From Massilia polaris (GTDB lineage Bacteria > Pseudomonadota > Gammaproteobacteria > Burkholderiales > Burkholderiaceae_D), in NCBI RefSeq assembly GCF_012927275.1, contig NZ_JABBGG010000015.1:1-64000 (forward strand): a DNA stretch of 64,000 nucleotides, given 5' to 3'. This document shows positions 48,574 through 57,492 of this stretch, piece after piece. Position 1 is the first letter of the stretch, and every line of letters begins with the position of its first letter. The position numbers were made by a program, and so were the translations under genes. Below the pieces are notes generated by a model that did no database searches, was not told the DNA's origin, and saw nothing but the letters and a program-made list of their open reading frames with translations.

Positions 48574-49489
48574 GCGCATCTCCCCGGCTGTCGCTGGAAC
48601 GGCGGCGCGGTGGCGCCAGGTCGTCGTCGCCGCCGCCCATCGCATTGATCCAGCCTTCCAGCTGGGCGAAGCTCGGCTTGATGTTCAGCTGCACCAGGCG
48701 GCGGCCGGCGTCGATCGCCAGCAGCGCCGGCTTGCCGGACACGTGGGTAACCAGCACCACCTTGACGGTTTCCATGTTGGCCGCTTCTTCGTTGACCAGC
48801 TGCTTCATCATGTTGCTGATCGGGTCGAGCACGCCGTAGCAGAAGAAGATGCCGAGGAAGGTGCCGACCATCGCCGCGCCCACCTTGGCCGAAATCTCGC
48901 CCGCATCGGCGCCGCCGGCAACAGAGTTCATCGCCATCACGATGCCGAGCACCGCGGCCAGGATGCCGAAACCGGGCATCGCTTCGGCGATCTTGTGCAG
49001 CGACTTGGACGGCTGCACCAGTTCTTCGTGAATGGCTTCCAGTTCCTGCTCGAGCACGCCTTCGAGTTCGTGCGCGTTGATCTTGCCCATTGCCATCAGG
49101 CGGAAGTTGTCGACGATGAAGGCGATCAGCTTCGGCTCTTCCAGGATCAGCGGGTAGCGCTGGAACACCGGGCTGGCGGACGGGTCTTCGACGTGGGCGT
49201 CGAGCGCCTTCAGGCCCCCAGCCGCCGTCTGCAGCAGTTCATACATCAGCAGCAGCAGCTGGCGCTGCGATTCCGAGCTCGGCTTCTTGCGCATGACGAT
49301 CTTGCGCAGCTGGTGGGCCATCTCGGCCAGCACGTGGGTCGGGTTGCCCAGCACCAGCGCGCCGAAACCGGCGCCGGCGATGATCAATACCTCGACCGGG
49401 TGCCAGATCGCCTCGAAGGTGCCGCCCATGATGGCGAAACCGCCGAAGACGCAGCCGAGAACGATGAAGATGCCGATGACTTGTTGCAT
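48557..49489 (-). CDS. motA: Flagellar stator protein MotA (LafT-like)
   Basis: A 310-residue stator protein with four membrane segments. The family signatures are present: EVLIIAGAGFGALVLGNP after helix 1, and PGFGILAAVLGIVMAMNS with VGAAMVGTFLGIFFCYGVLD in helices 3 and 4. It forms the ion channel with MotB. A basic, Arg-rich C-terminal tail of about 15 residues is longer than usual. It is between fliA and motB, as in lateral systems. Confidence 0.94.
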   Translation of the reverse strand: MQQVIGIFIVLGCVFGGFAIMGGTFEAIWHPVEVLIIAGAGFGALVLGNPTHVLAEMAHQLRKIVMRKKPSSESQRQLLLLMYELLQTAAGGLKALDAHVEDPSASPVFQRYPLILEEPKLIAFIVDNFRLMAMGKINAHELEGVLEQELEAIHEELVQPSKSLHKIAEAMPGFGILAAVLGIVMAMNSVAGGADAGEISAKVGAAMVGTFLGIFFCYGVLDPISNMMKQLVNEEAANMETVKVVLVTHVSGKPALLAIDAGRRLVQLNIKPSFAQLEGWINAMGGGDDDLAPPRRRSSDSRGDARAKAA

Positions 49490-49505
49490 GATGTTTCCTT
49501 TTCTT

Positions 49506-50276
49506 TTACTTCGTATTCGTGACGCCAGCCAGCGCGGCCTTCATTTTCCCCAGCGCCTGCTTGTTCAACTGGCAGACGCGGGCGTCGGAAAGGTCCAGCA
49601 CGGCGGCGATTTCTTTGTAGCTCAGCTCGAACTCGTAGATCATCTGGATCACGCGCTGCTCGCGTTCGTCGAGCGCGCCGAGCGCCTGCTCGAGACTGCG
49701 GCGCACCAGGTACTGCTCTTCCGGGCCAGGCGTGGAGTGGGCGCGTTCCTCGGCCTCCTGCAGCACTTCGTCAAAGCTGAGCAGCTGCCCGGCGCCGTCG
49801 TCGACCTCGTGCTGGCGATACGCTTCCAGGCTCATGTCCAGCGCATCGGCCGCTTCCTGCGCGCTCGGCTCGCGGCCCAGCTTGCGGGTCAGCGCGCGCA
49901 CCGCGTCGCGGGTGCGGTGGCTGTCCTGGCGCACCGCGCGCGGGCGCCAGTCCTGGCGGCGCAATTCGTCGAGGATGGCGCCGCGGATGCGCAGGCTGGC
50001 GAAGCTGGCGAAGCCGGTATCGGGCGCGCCGTAGCGGCGCAGCGCTTCGAGCAGCCCCATCAGGCCGATCTGTTCCATGTCCTCGCGGCCCATCACGCCC
50101 GACACCTGCGCATTGAGCTGGCGGACGATGCGCTTGACCAGCGGCGCGTACGCCACCAGGTGCTGCTGCTCTTCGCGCACGCTCATGCCAGGCGCGGCCG
50201 CTGCGCCGGCGTAATCGCCTGCGTAGTCGGCCGCGTAATCGCTGGCTGCGTCGGTGTAATCGGCGGAATAGGCCAC
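49506..50276 (-). CDS. fliA: Flagellar sigma factor FliA (sigma-28, LafS-like)
   Basis: A sigma-28 factor for late flagellar genes. Regions 2 (GREDMEQIGLMGLLEALRRY, FASFASLRIRGAILDELRR), 3 and 4 (EREQRVIQMIYEFELSYKEI) are clear. The GTG at 50276 gives 256 residues with a 30-residue N-terminal extension containing DYA(A/G)DYAGDYAG-like repeats. An ATG at 50186 gives 226 residues and fits FliA alignments better. Neither start has a good ribosome binding site; the extension has coding-like codon use, so the longer form is given. It is 10 bases after fliL. Confidence 0.9.
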   Translation of the reverse strand: MAYSADYTDAASDYAADYAGDYAGAAAAPGMSVREEQQHLVAYAPLVKRIVRQLNAQVSGVMGREDMEQIGLMGLLEALRRYGAPDTGFASFASLRIRGAILDELRRQDWRPRAVRQDSHRTRDAVRALTRKLGREPSAQEAADALDMSLEAYRQHEVDDGAGQLLSFDEVLQEAEERAHSTPGPEEQYLVRRSLEQALGALDEREQRVIQMIYEFELSYKEIAAVLDLSDARVCQLNKQALGKMKAALAGVTNTK

Positions 50277-50286
50277 GGTGGTCGTC

Positions 50287-50769
50287 TTACTCGATGATCA
50301 GTTTGCCAATCATGACTTCGGAGAACGGCTTTTCGGTCTTCTCCGCGGCATAAGTGGCTTCGAACGAATTGTTCAGGCGCTCGGCGAATTGTTCTACCGT
50401 CATCGCCGAGGCTTCGTTCATGGCGTAGCTTGACAGCGCGCGCACCGCGACGGTCCGCAGCATAGGCAGGTGTTCCTTGGCCTTCTTTTCGTTTTCCTCT
50501 GTGGTCGACAGCACCAGGTCGGTCGAAATGTAGTGCGCCTGGGTGTCGCCGGCGTTGCGCTTCAACATCACAATGACTTTATCCAGGGTCACGTAGCGTG
50601 CCGGTTCCTTCTTTTCGTCCTCTTCCACGGGCGCCTGTTCGGCTTCGGCGGCAACGGCGTGGCCGGCTCCGGGAACCGGGCCATACCACCACATCGCGGC
50701 GCCGGCGACGGCAGCGCTGACCAGGGCGACGCCGGCAAAGGCGATCATCGAGCTAACTTTTTTATTCAT
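50287..50769 (-). CDS. fliL: Flagellar basal-body protein FliL
   Basis: A 160-residue inner-membrane protein near the stator. One membrane helix at about 8-28 is followed by an acidic linker (EQAPVEEDEKKEP) and a periplasmic domain. FliL helps stator function in many bacteria. The start overlaps the fliK stop by three bases. Identification rests on length, topology and its place between fliK and fliA. Confidence 0.85.
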   Translation of the reverse strand: MNKKVSSMIAFAGVALVSAAVAGAAMWWYGPVPGAGHAVAAEAEQAPVEEDEKKEPARYVTLDKVIVMLKRNAGDTQAHYISTDLVLSTTEENEKKAKEHLPMLRTVAVRALSSYAMNEASAMTVEQFAERLNNSFEATYAAEKTEKPFSEVMIGKLIIE

Positions 50770-51905
50770 GCGTAGGACTCACGGCCGTTCAGTGAAAAGG
50801 TGGAAGAAGGGTTGCCGGCCTCGGCCAGTGCACGGCCCGGGTCGGATTCCTCCGCACCGCCGCCTTGCTGGCGCTGGCGGCCCTGCTGGTCGAACGACTG
50901 CTGCGATCCGGCGGCGCTGCGGGTGGCCGTGGTGACGTTGACCGCCACCTCGGTGAACTGGCGCTGGGCCAGGTCGGTGCGCATGGTGTCGCTGATCGTA
51001 TGCAGCTGGCGCACCACTTCGTTGTGGGTTGCCGAAATATTCACCTCGAGCGTGCCGGCCATGTGGCGGATCGCGATCTCGATGCGGCCAAGGTTAGGTG
51101 GGTCAAGGCGGATCACGGCCTGGTCGATGTTGCGCGACAGCTGGAGCTGGAGGCGGTCGCCCAGCGCTTCGCGCAGCGGCTGCTGCCAGGCGGCCGGGGT
51201 GGCGGCCGCCAGTTTCAGTTCGGATGTGGCGGCGGCCACAGGGGCGGTTGTCGTCGCGCCGGCAGTGGTGACCGGTGCGGCTGGCGCATCGGCTGCCGCA
51301 GGGGCATCGGCGGTCACTGCGGCTTGCACTGCGGGTGCAGCCGCTGCCTGGCTGAGCGCGCCGGCGAACGCCGGCTGGGCCACGGCAGCGCTGGCTTGCT
51401 GCGGCTGTGCTGCTGGCGCGGCAGGCGTGTCCGACGCTGGCATTGGTGCGGCGGCTTGCGGTTGCGGTGCGGCCAGCGAAGCGAAGACAGTGCTGGCAGC
51501 TGCGGCCACGGCCGCGGGTACGGCAGAGTCCACCGCAGGAGCGGCCGTTTCGCCATCGGCGGCAGGCAGGGCTTGCACGACTGGCATCGGCACAGGCATT
51601 GGCATCATCATCGGGACTGGCATCGACAGCATCATGGCCTGCATCGAGGTCAGGGCTTGTTGTTCTTCCTGCACCAGCAGCTCGGTTGCGGCTGGTTCAG
51701 GCGTGGCGGCTGCGTCTTCAGCATCCGGCGCTTGCGCATCGGCGGGCGCGCCGGCTTCGGCGGGAACGGCGGCCATGTCGGGGCCCATGAAGTCGGCAAA
51801 TGCCGCAGTCATGTCCATGCCTGGCAGGACAGGGGCGGCCTGGGCGACGTTGCCGGGAAGCGCTGGTGCGGCCGCTGGCGTGCTTGTACTAATCATCATG
51901 CTCAT
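50766..51905 (-). CDS. fliK: Flagellar hook-length control protein FliK (LafE-like)
   Basis: FliK measures the hook and switches export specificity. The start at 51905 (MSMMISTST) overlaps the preceding gene's stop as ATGA; the longer frame is not supported. The 379-residue chain is Ala/Pro/Val-rich in the first 250 residues and has an unusual Met/Pro segment at 88-110. The conserved hook domain is at about 260-345, with NIDQAVIRLDPPNLGRIEIA and TLEVNISATHNEVVRQLHT. Confidence 0.9.
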   Translation of the reverse strand: MSMMISTSTPAAAPALPGNVAQAAPVLPGMDMTAAFADFMGPDMAAVPAEAGAPADAQAPDAEDAAATPEPAATELLVQEEQQALTSMQAMMLSMPVPMMMPMPVPMPVVQALPAADGETAAPAVDSAVPAAVAAAASTVFASLAAPQPQAAAPMPASDTPAAPAAQPQQASAAVAQPAFAGALSQAAAAPAVQAAVTADAPAAADAPAAPVTTAGATTTAPVAAATSELKLAAATPAAWQQPLREALGDRLQLQLSRNIDQAVIRLDPPNLGRIEIAIRHMAGTLEVNISATHNEVVRQLHTISDTMRTDLAQRQFTEVAVNVTTATRSAAGSQQSFDQQGRQRQQGGGAEESDPGRALAEAGNPSSTFSLNGRESYA

Positions 51906-52219
51906 GCCATGTTCTCGTCGAATTCGGTTTCGTGGTCCAGGGCGTAAGCGCTCCAGCCGGTCTTGTTGTTCTGCAGTTCCGTCATCTTTGCGACCAGCAG
52001 CTGTTGTTGTTGCTGGCAGACGGTGGCGGCCAGCTCGTGCGAGGTGCGCAGGCGGGACAGCGCGCGCATTTCGGCGGCGCTCCACGGACCTTGCGCGCCG
52101 AGCGCCCCAAGCTGCGGCGCCAGCGCCGATACCGCCGTGCACAGGCGGTCCCAGTCGCGCGCGCCGGCGGCCGTGGCCAGGGCGTCGCGCAGGGCGTCGA
52201 TGGAAGCGCGCCTATCCAT
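51902..52219 (-). CDS. FliT-like small flagellar protein
   Basis: A 105-residue helical protein between fliS and fliK. Its place matches fliT/lafD, which in the family is a chaperone for FliD. The sequence (SAAEMRALSRLRTSHELAAT, QQQQQLLVAKMTELQNNKTG) is compatible but has no decisive motif. Its start overlaps the fliS end by eight bases and its stop overlaps the fliK start. Confidence 0.65.
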   Translation of the reverse strand: MDRRASIDALRDALATAAGARDWDRLCTAVSALAPQLGALGAQGPWSAAEMRALSRLRTSHELAATVCQQQQQLLVAKMTELQNNKTGWSAYALDHETEFDENMA

Positions 52220-52601
52220 TTTTAGCCTGCACGCCGATCCAGCCCTGGCGAATCGTGGTCAGGATCTGCACCACTTCGTCGACCATGGCCGGGTCCAGCG
52301 AGATGCCGGCGCCGTGCAGGCGCGTGGCGCAGAAGTCGTACAGGCGCGCCAGGTTGGCCACCACTTCGCCGCCCTGCTCGAAGTCGAGGGAGCTGGACAG
52401 ACCGTTGATGATCTCGACGCACTTGTTGATGCTGGCGGCCTTCTGTTCGTAGCGGCGCGCCACGATGTGGGCGCGCGCGCGCGCCAGCTCGTCGAGCAGG
52501 CCGTCGGTCAGCAGCAGTACCAGTTCAAGCGGGGAAGCACGCGACGTCTGGGCATCCAGGTTCACCGAATGGTAGTCGCCGTAAGCTTCGGAATGGGACA
52601 T
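52212..52601 (-). CDS. fliS: Flagellin export chaperone FliS
   Basis: A 129-residue helical chaperone that binds flagellin before export. The pattern EAYGDYHSVNLDAQTSRASP, ELVLLLTDGLLDELARARAH, and AASINKCVEIINGLSSSLDF is typical. The ATG at 52601 is used because a longer frame adds 76 unlikely residues and AGAGAACACC precedes this ATG. The flagellin it should serve is not encoded in this window. Confidence 0.92.
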   Translation of the reverse strand: MSHSEAYGDYHSVNLDAQTSRASPLELVLLLTDGLLDELARARAHIVARRYEQKAASINKCVEIINGLSSSLDFEQGGEVVANLARLYDFCATRLHGAGISLDPAMVDEVVQILTTIRQGWIGVQAKNG

Positions 52602-52612
52602 GGTGTTCTCTC

Positions 52613-54004
52613 TTATTTGGAATCGCTGCCGAACAGGGCGTCGAACATGCTGGTGTTCGACGCCATCTGGTTCTGCAGGGCCTGCAAGGCGGTAAATTGC
52701 GCGAGGTAGCGCTTGTACGCGCTGTCGTATTGCTTGTCGATCTGGTTCTGGCGGTTGGCCAGGGTGGAAATCATGCGGTCGTTGGCTTCCTGGCGCTGCT
52801 TGATCTGGCCGTCGACGCTGCTGCTCCACTGTTTCAGGTAGGTGTCGAGGTTGCCGGCGATGCCGCTCGGGGTGACGCCCGAGGCTTTGCCGATCAGGGC
52901 GTCAAGGCCATTCGGGTTGATCGCCAGCTGCTTGGTCAGACGCGTTGCGTCAAGCGACAGCGAGCCGTCGCGCGCGGCGATGATGCCGTACGCCGCCATG
53001 GTTTCGCCGGTGGGCGCAGCCTGGCGCAGGATGCTGATCAGGCGGCCCTGCAGCACGCGCACGCCGCCGTCGTCGGCAAAGGCGCCGGCCGCCTTGCCAT
53101 TGTCCGGGTCGCCCGGGCTGATCATGCCGTCGACGACCGACTTGAGCTTGTTGTACTCGTCGACGAATTTCTGCACGTTGGCGGTGGTCGTGCCGTTGTC
53201 GGCGGCGACCGTCAGGGTGACCGGCGTTTCGCCGACGGCCTGGGCCTTGGTGAAGGTCATCGACACGCCTTCGATATTCGTGAAGGTATTGGTGGCCTGG
53301 GTGATCAGGGTGCCGGTGCCCTGGGCGCCGAGCCAGACGCGCGCGTCCTGGCCCGCGACGACCTGGGTCGCATTGCCGGGCGCGAGCTTGGCCTGCAGCG
53401 CGGCGTTGGTGTCGGGGCTGGTCGTCAAGGTGATGGCGCTGGCCGCGCCGGTCGCCTGCGACTTCAGGATCAGTTCCGCGGTGCCGTTGATGGTGACGAC
53501 CGAGGCCGAGACCTTGGACGCATTGGCCGGCGCCGCGTTGATCGCCGCTGCCAGTTCGCGCGCCGTCATGGTGCCGTTGGCGTCAGTGTCGGCGGTCGAC
53601 AGGTTGACCGAAAACGCGGCCACGCCGCCGAGGCTGACATTGATGGTGCCGGTGCCTGCAGGCGTGTCGGCCAGGCCGCTGTACTGCACCTGGTTGGCGG
53701 TGGCGAGGCGTTCGACGAAGAACGAATAGCTGCCGGCCGCCGCGGTCGCGCTGGCGGTGGCGGTGCCGAGGCCCGTGTTGCTGAAGGTCGCCGCGCGGGT
53801 CAGCATGGTCTTGGTGGAGGACAGCGACAACAGGCTGGTCTGGTAGGCCGAGATGGCCGACTTCAGCTTGGTGAGCGCGGACGCGGCCGCGGTCGCGCGC
53901 TGCGACTGCGTGGTCAGCACGTTCTGGCGCGCAGCGACATAGCTTTCCGCCAGCGCTGCTGCGGTGGCGGCCGGGTCGTAGCTTGGTCCAATCGTTGTCG
54001 CCAT
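52613..54004 (-). CDS. fliD: Flagellar filament-capping protein FliD (LafB-like)
   Basis: The filament cap, 463 residues. N-terminal coiled region (about 10-75) and the VNLSTADTDANGTMTARELA segment are followed by an IN-type motif and a long middle domain, and the C-terminal coiled region ends SVDGQIKQRQEANDRMISTL. The start at 54004 gives MATTIGPSYDPAATAAAL, and GGGGAACAAA is upstream. The distance to fliJ is 23 bases, so it may be read through from the fliE operon. Confidence 0.92.
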   Translation of the reverse strand: MATTIGPSYDPAATAAALAESYVAARQNVLTTQSQRATAAASALTKLKSAISAYQTSLLSLSSTKTMLTRAATFSNTGLGTATASATAAAGSYSFFVERLATANQVQYSGLADTPAGTGTINVSLGGVAAFSVNLSTADTDANGTMTARELAAAINAAPANASKVSASVVTINGTAELILKSQATGAASAITLTTSPDTNAALQAKLAPGNATQVVAGQDARVWLGAQGTGTLITQATNTFTNIEGVSMTFTKAQAVGETPVTLTVAADNGTTTANVQKFVDEYNKLKSVVDGMISPGDPDNGKAAGAFADDGGVRVLQGRLISILRQAAPTGETMAAYGIIAARDGSLSLDATRLTKQLAINPNGLDALIGKASGVTPSGIAGNLDTYLKQWSSSVDGQIKQRQEANDRMISTLANRQNQIDKQYDSAYKRYLAQFTALQALQNQMASNTSMFDALFGSDSK

Positions 54005-54027
54005 TTTGTTCCCCTTTTCGGTTCGTG

Positions 54028-54465
54028 TTATTTGTTTTGTCCGGCCATCCAGGCCTGGGTGGCCAGGTCGTCCTGGCGCTTGCGGTCGACGCGCTGCTGC
54101 GCGAGATCGGCCACATCCTTCTTCTGTTCCAGCACCTGGCCGAGCAGCTCGCGCCGCGTCCATGCCGACGTCAATGCGCGCTGCGACACCGCCATGTTTG
54201 CCTCGTGCAGGCTAAGGTCGGTGCGGTGGGTGTCGGCCAGCTGCATCACTGCCTGCTTGTACTGGCCGACGTTCAGCGCAAGCGCCAGCGGCAGTGCGCC
54301 CGACGGGCCGCTGCCTTCGGCCAGGCCTTCGAGGCGTACGAGGTTGGCGCGGTAGCGCGCGCTGGTGGCCTGCTGCGCCGCCATCTCCGCCTGCAGGCGG
54401 TCGACTTCGATGCTGCGCAGGTGCACCAGGGTGCCGAGGCTGTTGATTGTGTTCTTCAGGCTCAT
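54028..54465 (-). CDS. fliJ: Flagellar export protein FliJ
   Basis: A 145-residue, almost entirely helical protein. FliJ binds the FliI ATPase and carries chaperones to the export gate. The helix pattern (TLVHLRSIEVDRLQAEMAAQ, EANMAVSQRALTSAWTRREL) and position after fliI support this. Sequence conservation in the family is low. The start overlaps the fliI stop by four bases. Confidence 0.85.
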   Translation of the reverse strand: MSLKNTINSLGTLVHLRSIEVDRLQAEMAAQQATSARYRANLVRLEGLAEGSGPSGALPLALALNVGQYKQAVMQLADTHRTDLSLHEANMAVSQRALTSAWTRRELLGQVLEQKKDVADLAQQRVDRKRQDDLATQAWMAGQNK

Positions 54466-55778
54466 GCCATCATCGCTTCAAGTTGTTCGATACAGACCGA
54501 CAGCGGGGCCGCTTCGCGCGTGCCCTGCGACAGGAAGGTTTCGATGTGCGGCTGCAGGCGCACCGCCAGGTCGGTGACCGGGTCGGCGCCGGGCACGTAG
54601 GCGCCGAGCGGGATCAGGTCGCGCACGCGCGCATGGCGCGCCATCGAGGCCTTCAGCTTGCGCGCGGCCAGCGCGTGCGCCTGCGGCACCACCTGGGCCA
54701 TGCAGCGGCTGATCGACTGGGCCACGTCGATGGCGGGGTAGTGGCCGCGTTCGGCCAGTTCGCGCGTCAGCACGATGTGGCCGTCGAGAATCGCGCGGGC
54801 CGTGTCGACCACCGGATCCTGCTGGTCGTCGCCTTCGGCCAGCACGGTGTAGATGGCGCTCATGGAGCCAAGCGGGTTTTCGCCGTTGCCGGCGCTTTCG
54901 ACCAGCTGCGGCAGCGCCGAGAACACCGACGGCGGATAGCCGCGGGTGGCGGGCGGCTCGCCCAGCGCCAGTGCGACTTCGCGCAGCGCCATCGCGTAGC
55001 GGGTCAGCGAGTCGACCAGCAGCAGAACGTTCTTGCCCTGGTCGCGGTAGTGCGCGGCCACGGCGTGGCACAACTCGGTGGCGCGGATGCGCATCAGCGG
55101 CGAGTCGTCGGCCGGGGCGACCACCAGCACCGCTTTTTTCAGGCCGTCTTCACCCAGCGACATCTCGACGAATTCGCGCACCTCGCGGTTACGTTCGCCG
55201 ATCAGGCCGACCACGACCACGTCGGCCACGGTCTGGCGCGTGATCAGGCCAAGCAGCACGCTCTTGCCGACGCCGCTGCCGGCCATCAGGCCGACGCGCT
55301 GGCCCTTGCCGATGGTGAGCATCGAATTGATCGCACGCACGCCGACGTCGAGCGGTTCGGACACCGGCTGCTTGCGCAGCGGGTTGACGCGCGGCGGCAC
55401 CGGTTCGAGGCGGTGCTCGCCGCCGAGGCGCCCGAGGTCGTCGATCGGCTCGCCCAGGCCATTGACCATGCGGCCAAGCCAGGAGTCGCCGATCTGCAGC
55501 GCGGTGGCGGTCGGCGCGGGCAGCACGCGGGCGCCGGTCGACAGGCCGGCGGCCTGCTTGAACGGCATCAGGTAAGACACTTTTTCGCGGAAGCCGACCA
55601 CCTGCGCGTCGAGCCACTCGCCCGACACGGTCTCGATGCGGCAGCGCTGGCCCGTGTGCAGCCGGCAGCCGACGCTCTCGAGCAGCAGCCCCGACGCACC
55701 GACCAGGCGGCCGGTCGGGGTCGCAACCGGCACGTCGCCGATTTCGAGTGAGCGCAGGGTGTCGGCGAGTGCCATCAT
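54462..55778 (-). CDS. fliI: Flagellar type III export ATPase FliI
   Basis: The hexameric ATPase of flagellar export, 438 residues. Walker A is GSGVGKS at 167-173, Walker B lies in VLLLVDSLTRYAMALRE, and the beta-subunit-like RGYPPSVFSALPQLVESAG is present. The length is normal (E. coli 457). It overlaps fliH and fliJ by four bases each. Confidence 0.96.
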   Translation of the reverse strand: MMALADTLRSLEIGDVPVATPTGRLVGASGLLLESVGCRLHTGQRCRIETVSGEWLDAQVVGFREKVSYLMPFKQAAGLSTGARVLPAPTATALQIGDSWLGRMVNGLGEPIDDLGRLGGEHRLEPVPPRVNPLRKQPVSEPLDVGVRAINSMLTIGKGQRVGLMAGSGVGKSVLLGLITRQTVADVVVVGLIGERNREVREFVEMSLGEDGLKKAVLVVAPADDSPLMRIRATELCHAVAAHYRDQGKNVLLLVDSLTRYAMALREVALALGEPPATRGYPPSVFSALPQLVESAGNGENPLGSMSAIYTVLAEGDDQQDPVVDTARAILDGHIVLTRELAERGHYPAIDVAQSISRCMAQVVPQAHALAARKLKASMARHARVRDLIPLGAYVPGADPVTDLAVRLQPHIETFLSQGTREAAPLSVCIEQLEAMMA

Positions 55779-56464
55779 GCCGCCAGTTCCTCAGGGGCGT
55801 GTCCGGCCGCCGACTCAAGCTGGGTGGTGACCTGCGCCATGACCGCGACCAGGCGGCCGTGGCAGCCGGCGTCGACTTCATGGTCGCCGGCGCGCACGCG
55901 GCATTCGCCCGGCTGCATCGCAGGGTCGGCCAGCAGGTTCCATTTCTTGGCGCGTTTCGGATCGAGTTCGTTGATGCGTTTCAGTTCTTCCGGATTCAGG
56001 TAGACCTCGACCTGTTCGCGCGTCGGCGGCATCGCGGCCAGCGTCTCGTCGACCAGCGCGAGCAGCTGGACCGGCTGCAGCGCCAGTTCGGCGCGGATCA
56101 CCTGGCGCGCGACCTTGCCGACCAGTTCAACGACTTCCTTGCTCTGGGCCGCACGGTAATCGGTGCGCAGCTTCCTGAGCGCCTTGAGCATGTTCTCGAC
56201 CGGCTTGGCGGCCTGCTCGTACGCCAGCTGGGCCTGGCGGCGGCCTTCGGCGAGGCCCTGGGCCAGGCCTTCGGCGTGGCCGGCGGCGAGGCCTTGTTCA
56301 CGGCCGGCGTCGTAGCCGGCGTCGAAGCCTTCCTGCTGTCCCTGTTTGAAGCCGTCGTCGACGGCGTCCTGCCATTGGCCCGACGCATCCGGCGACGGCG
56401 GCAGCACGCCGGCCGGGCCGCGCGGCGTCAGTGACGGGAAGTGGTAAGGACGGAAGTGCTTCAT
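55775..56464 (-). CDS. fliH: Flagellar assembly protein FliH
   Basis: A 229-residue negative regulator and stator of the FliI ATPase. The central helix shows the small-residue repeats known from FliH (DAGYDAGREQGLAAGHAEGL, and further A/G every fourth residue) at about 45-80. The C-terminal part, RQVIRAELALQPVQLLALVD, is also typical. The ATG at 56464 is used because the longer frame runs into fliG. Confidence 0.91.
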   Translation of the reverse strand: MKHFRPYHFPSLTPRGPAGVLPPSPDASGQWQDAVDDGFKQGQQEGFDAGYDAGREQGLAAGHAEGLAQGLAEGRRQAQLAYEQAAKPVENMLKALRKLRTDYRAAQSKEVVELVGKVARQVIRAELALQPVQLLALVDETLAAMPPTREQVEVYLNPEELKRINELDPKRAKKWNLLADPAMQPGECRVRAGDHEVDAGCHGRLVAVMAQVTTQLESAAGHAPEELAA

Positions 56465-57492
56465 TCGACGACTGCCTCGGCGAACAGCTGGATCTCGATG
56501 TCGCCCGAATCGGCCAGGCCCTTGACGGTGGCCATGATGTCCTTGCGGGTCTGCTCGATGCGGCTCATCGGCACAGGGCCGGAGCGGCGCATCAGGTCCT
56601 CGAAGCTCTGGGCCTGGCGGCGCGGCATCGAGGTCAGGATGGCCTCGCGCACGGCAGGCTCGGCGCCCTTGAGCGCGATCGCCCACTGGTCGAGCGGGAC
56701 GTCGTCGAGGATGCGGATGAGGGTCTGCTCGGTCTGGCGCGACAGGATGAAGAAGTCGTACATGCTCATCTCGATTTCGGAGACCACTTCCGGATCGTGG
56801 GCGCGCAGCAGTTCGACCATGCCGGCGCGGTTGCCCGGCAGGCGGTTGAGGATTTCGGCGACCTGGCGCACGCCTTCGACGCTGGCGCTCTGGGTGTCGA
56901 GCGCGGACAGGCAGCGGTCCACCAGCTGTTCCAGTTCGGCCAGCAGGTCGCGGTCGATTTCGTCGAGGCGGGCCAGGTTCAGCAGCACCAGGTCACGGCC
57001 TTCGACCGGCAGCGCTTCGAGGATCTGGCCGGCCAGCGCCGGCGGCAGGAAGGCCAGGAACACCGCCTGCATCTGCACGTGTTCGTTGGCGACGTAGTCG
57101 GCCAGCCATTTCGGCGAGGCCCACTGCAGGCGCGCCATCATCGGGCGGATCGCGTCGCCGTAGATGTTGTTCAGGACGCTGTTGGCGATGTCGCTGCCAA
57201 GCGCCAGGTCGAGCGAGCGCTTGAGGTAGCTGCGCGAGGCGCCGTGCACGCCGCTCTGCTGGCGGTAGTCGTCGAAGAAGTTCTGCATCGCTTCGCGCAC
57301 CGAGTCGACCTTGATGCCGCTCATGCGCGACATCACCTGGGTCACTTCGATCAGCTCTTCGCGGTCGAGGCAGCGCAGCACGGCGGCAGCCGGCTCTTCG
57401 CCAATGCTCAGCAGGACGATGGCCGCCTGTTCAACCGGCGACAGCGTCTGCACGCCGTCGTCTTCGTCGTAGTTATTGTCCTGTTCGGCCAT
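56461..57492 (-). CDS. fliG: Flagellar motor switch protein FliG
   Basis: The torque-generating ring protein, 343 residues. The middle-domain motif that normally reads EHPQR is EHVQM here (residues 137-141), so Pro and Arg are replaced. The C-terminal torque helix keeps charged residues in RILDDVPLDQWAIALKGAEP and ILTSMPRRQAQSFEDLMRR. It overlaps fliF by 20 bases and fliH by four. Confidence 0.94.
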   Translation of the reverse strand: MAEQDNNYDEDDGVQTLSPVEQAAIVLLSIGEEPAAAVLRCLDREELIEVTQVMSRMSGIKVDSVREAMQNFFDDYRQQSGVHGASRSYLKRSLDLALGSDIANSVLNNIYGDAIRPMMARLQWASPKWLADYVANEHVQMQAVFLAFLPPALAGQILEALPVEGRDLVLLNLARLDEIDRDLLAELEQLVDRCLSALDTQSASVEGVRQVAEILNRLPGNRAGMVELLRAHDPEVVSEIEMSMYDFFILSRQTEQTLIRILDDVPLDQWAIALKGAEPAVREAILTSMPRRQAQSFEDLMRRSGPVPMSRIEQTRKDIMATVKGLADSGDIEIQLFAEAVVE

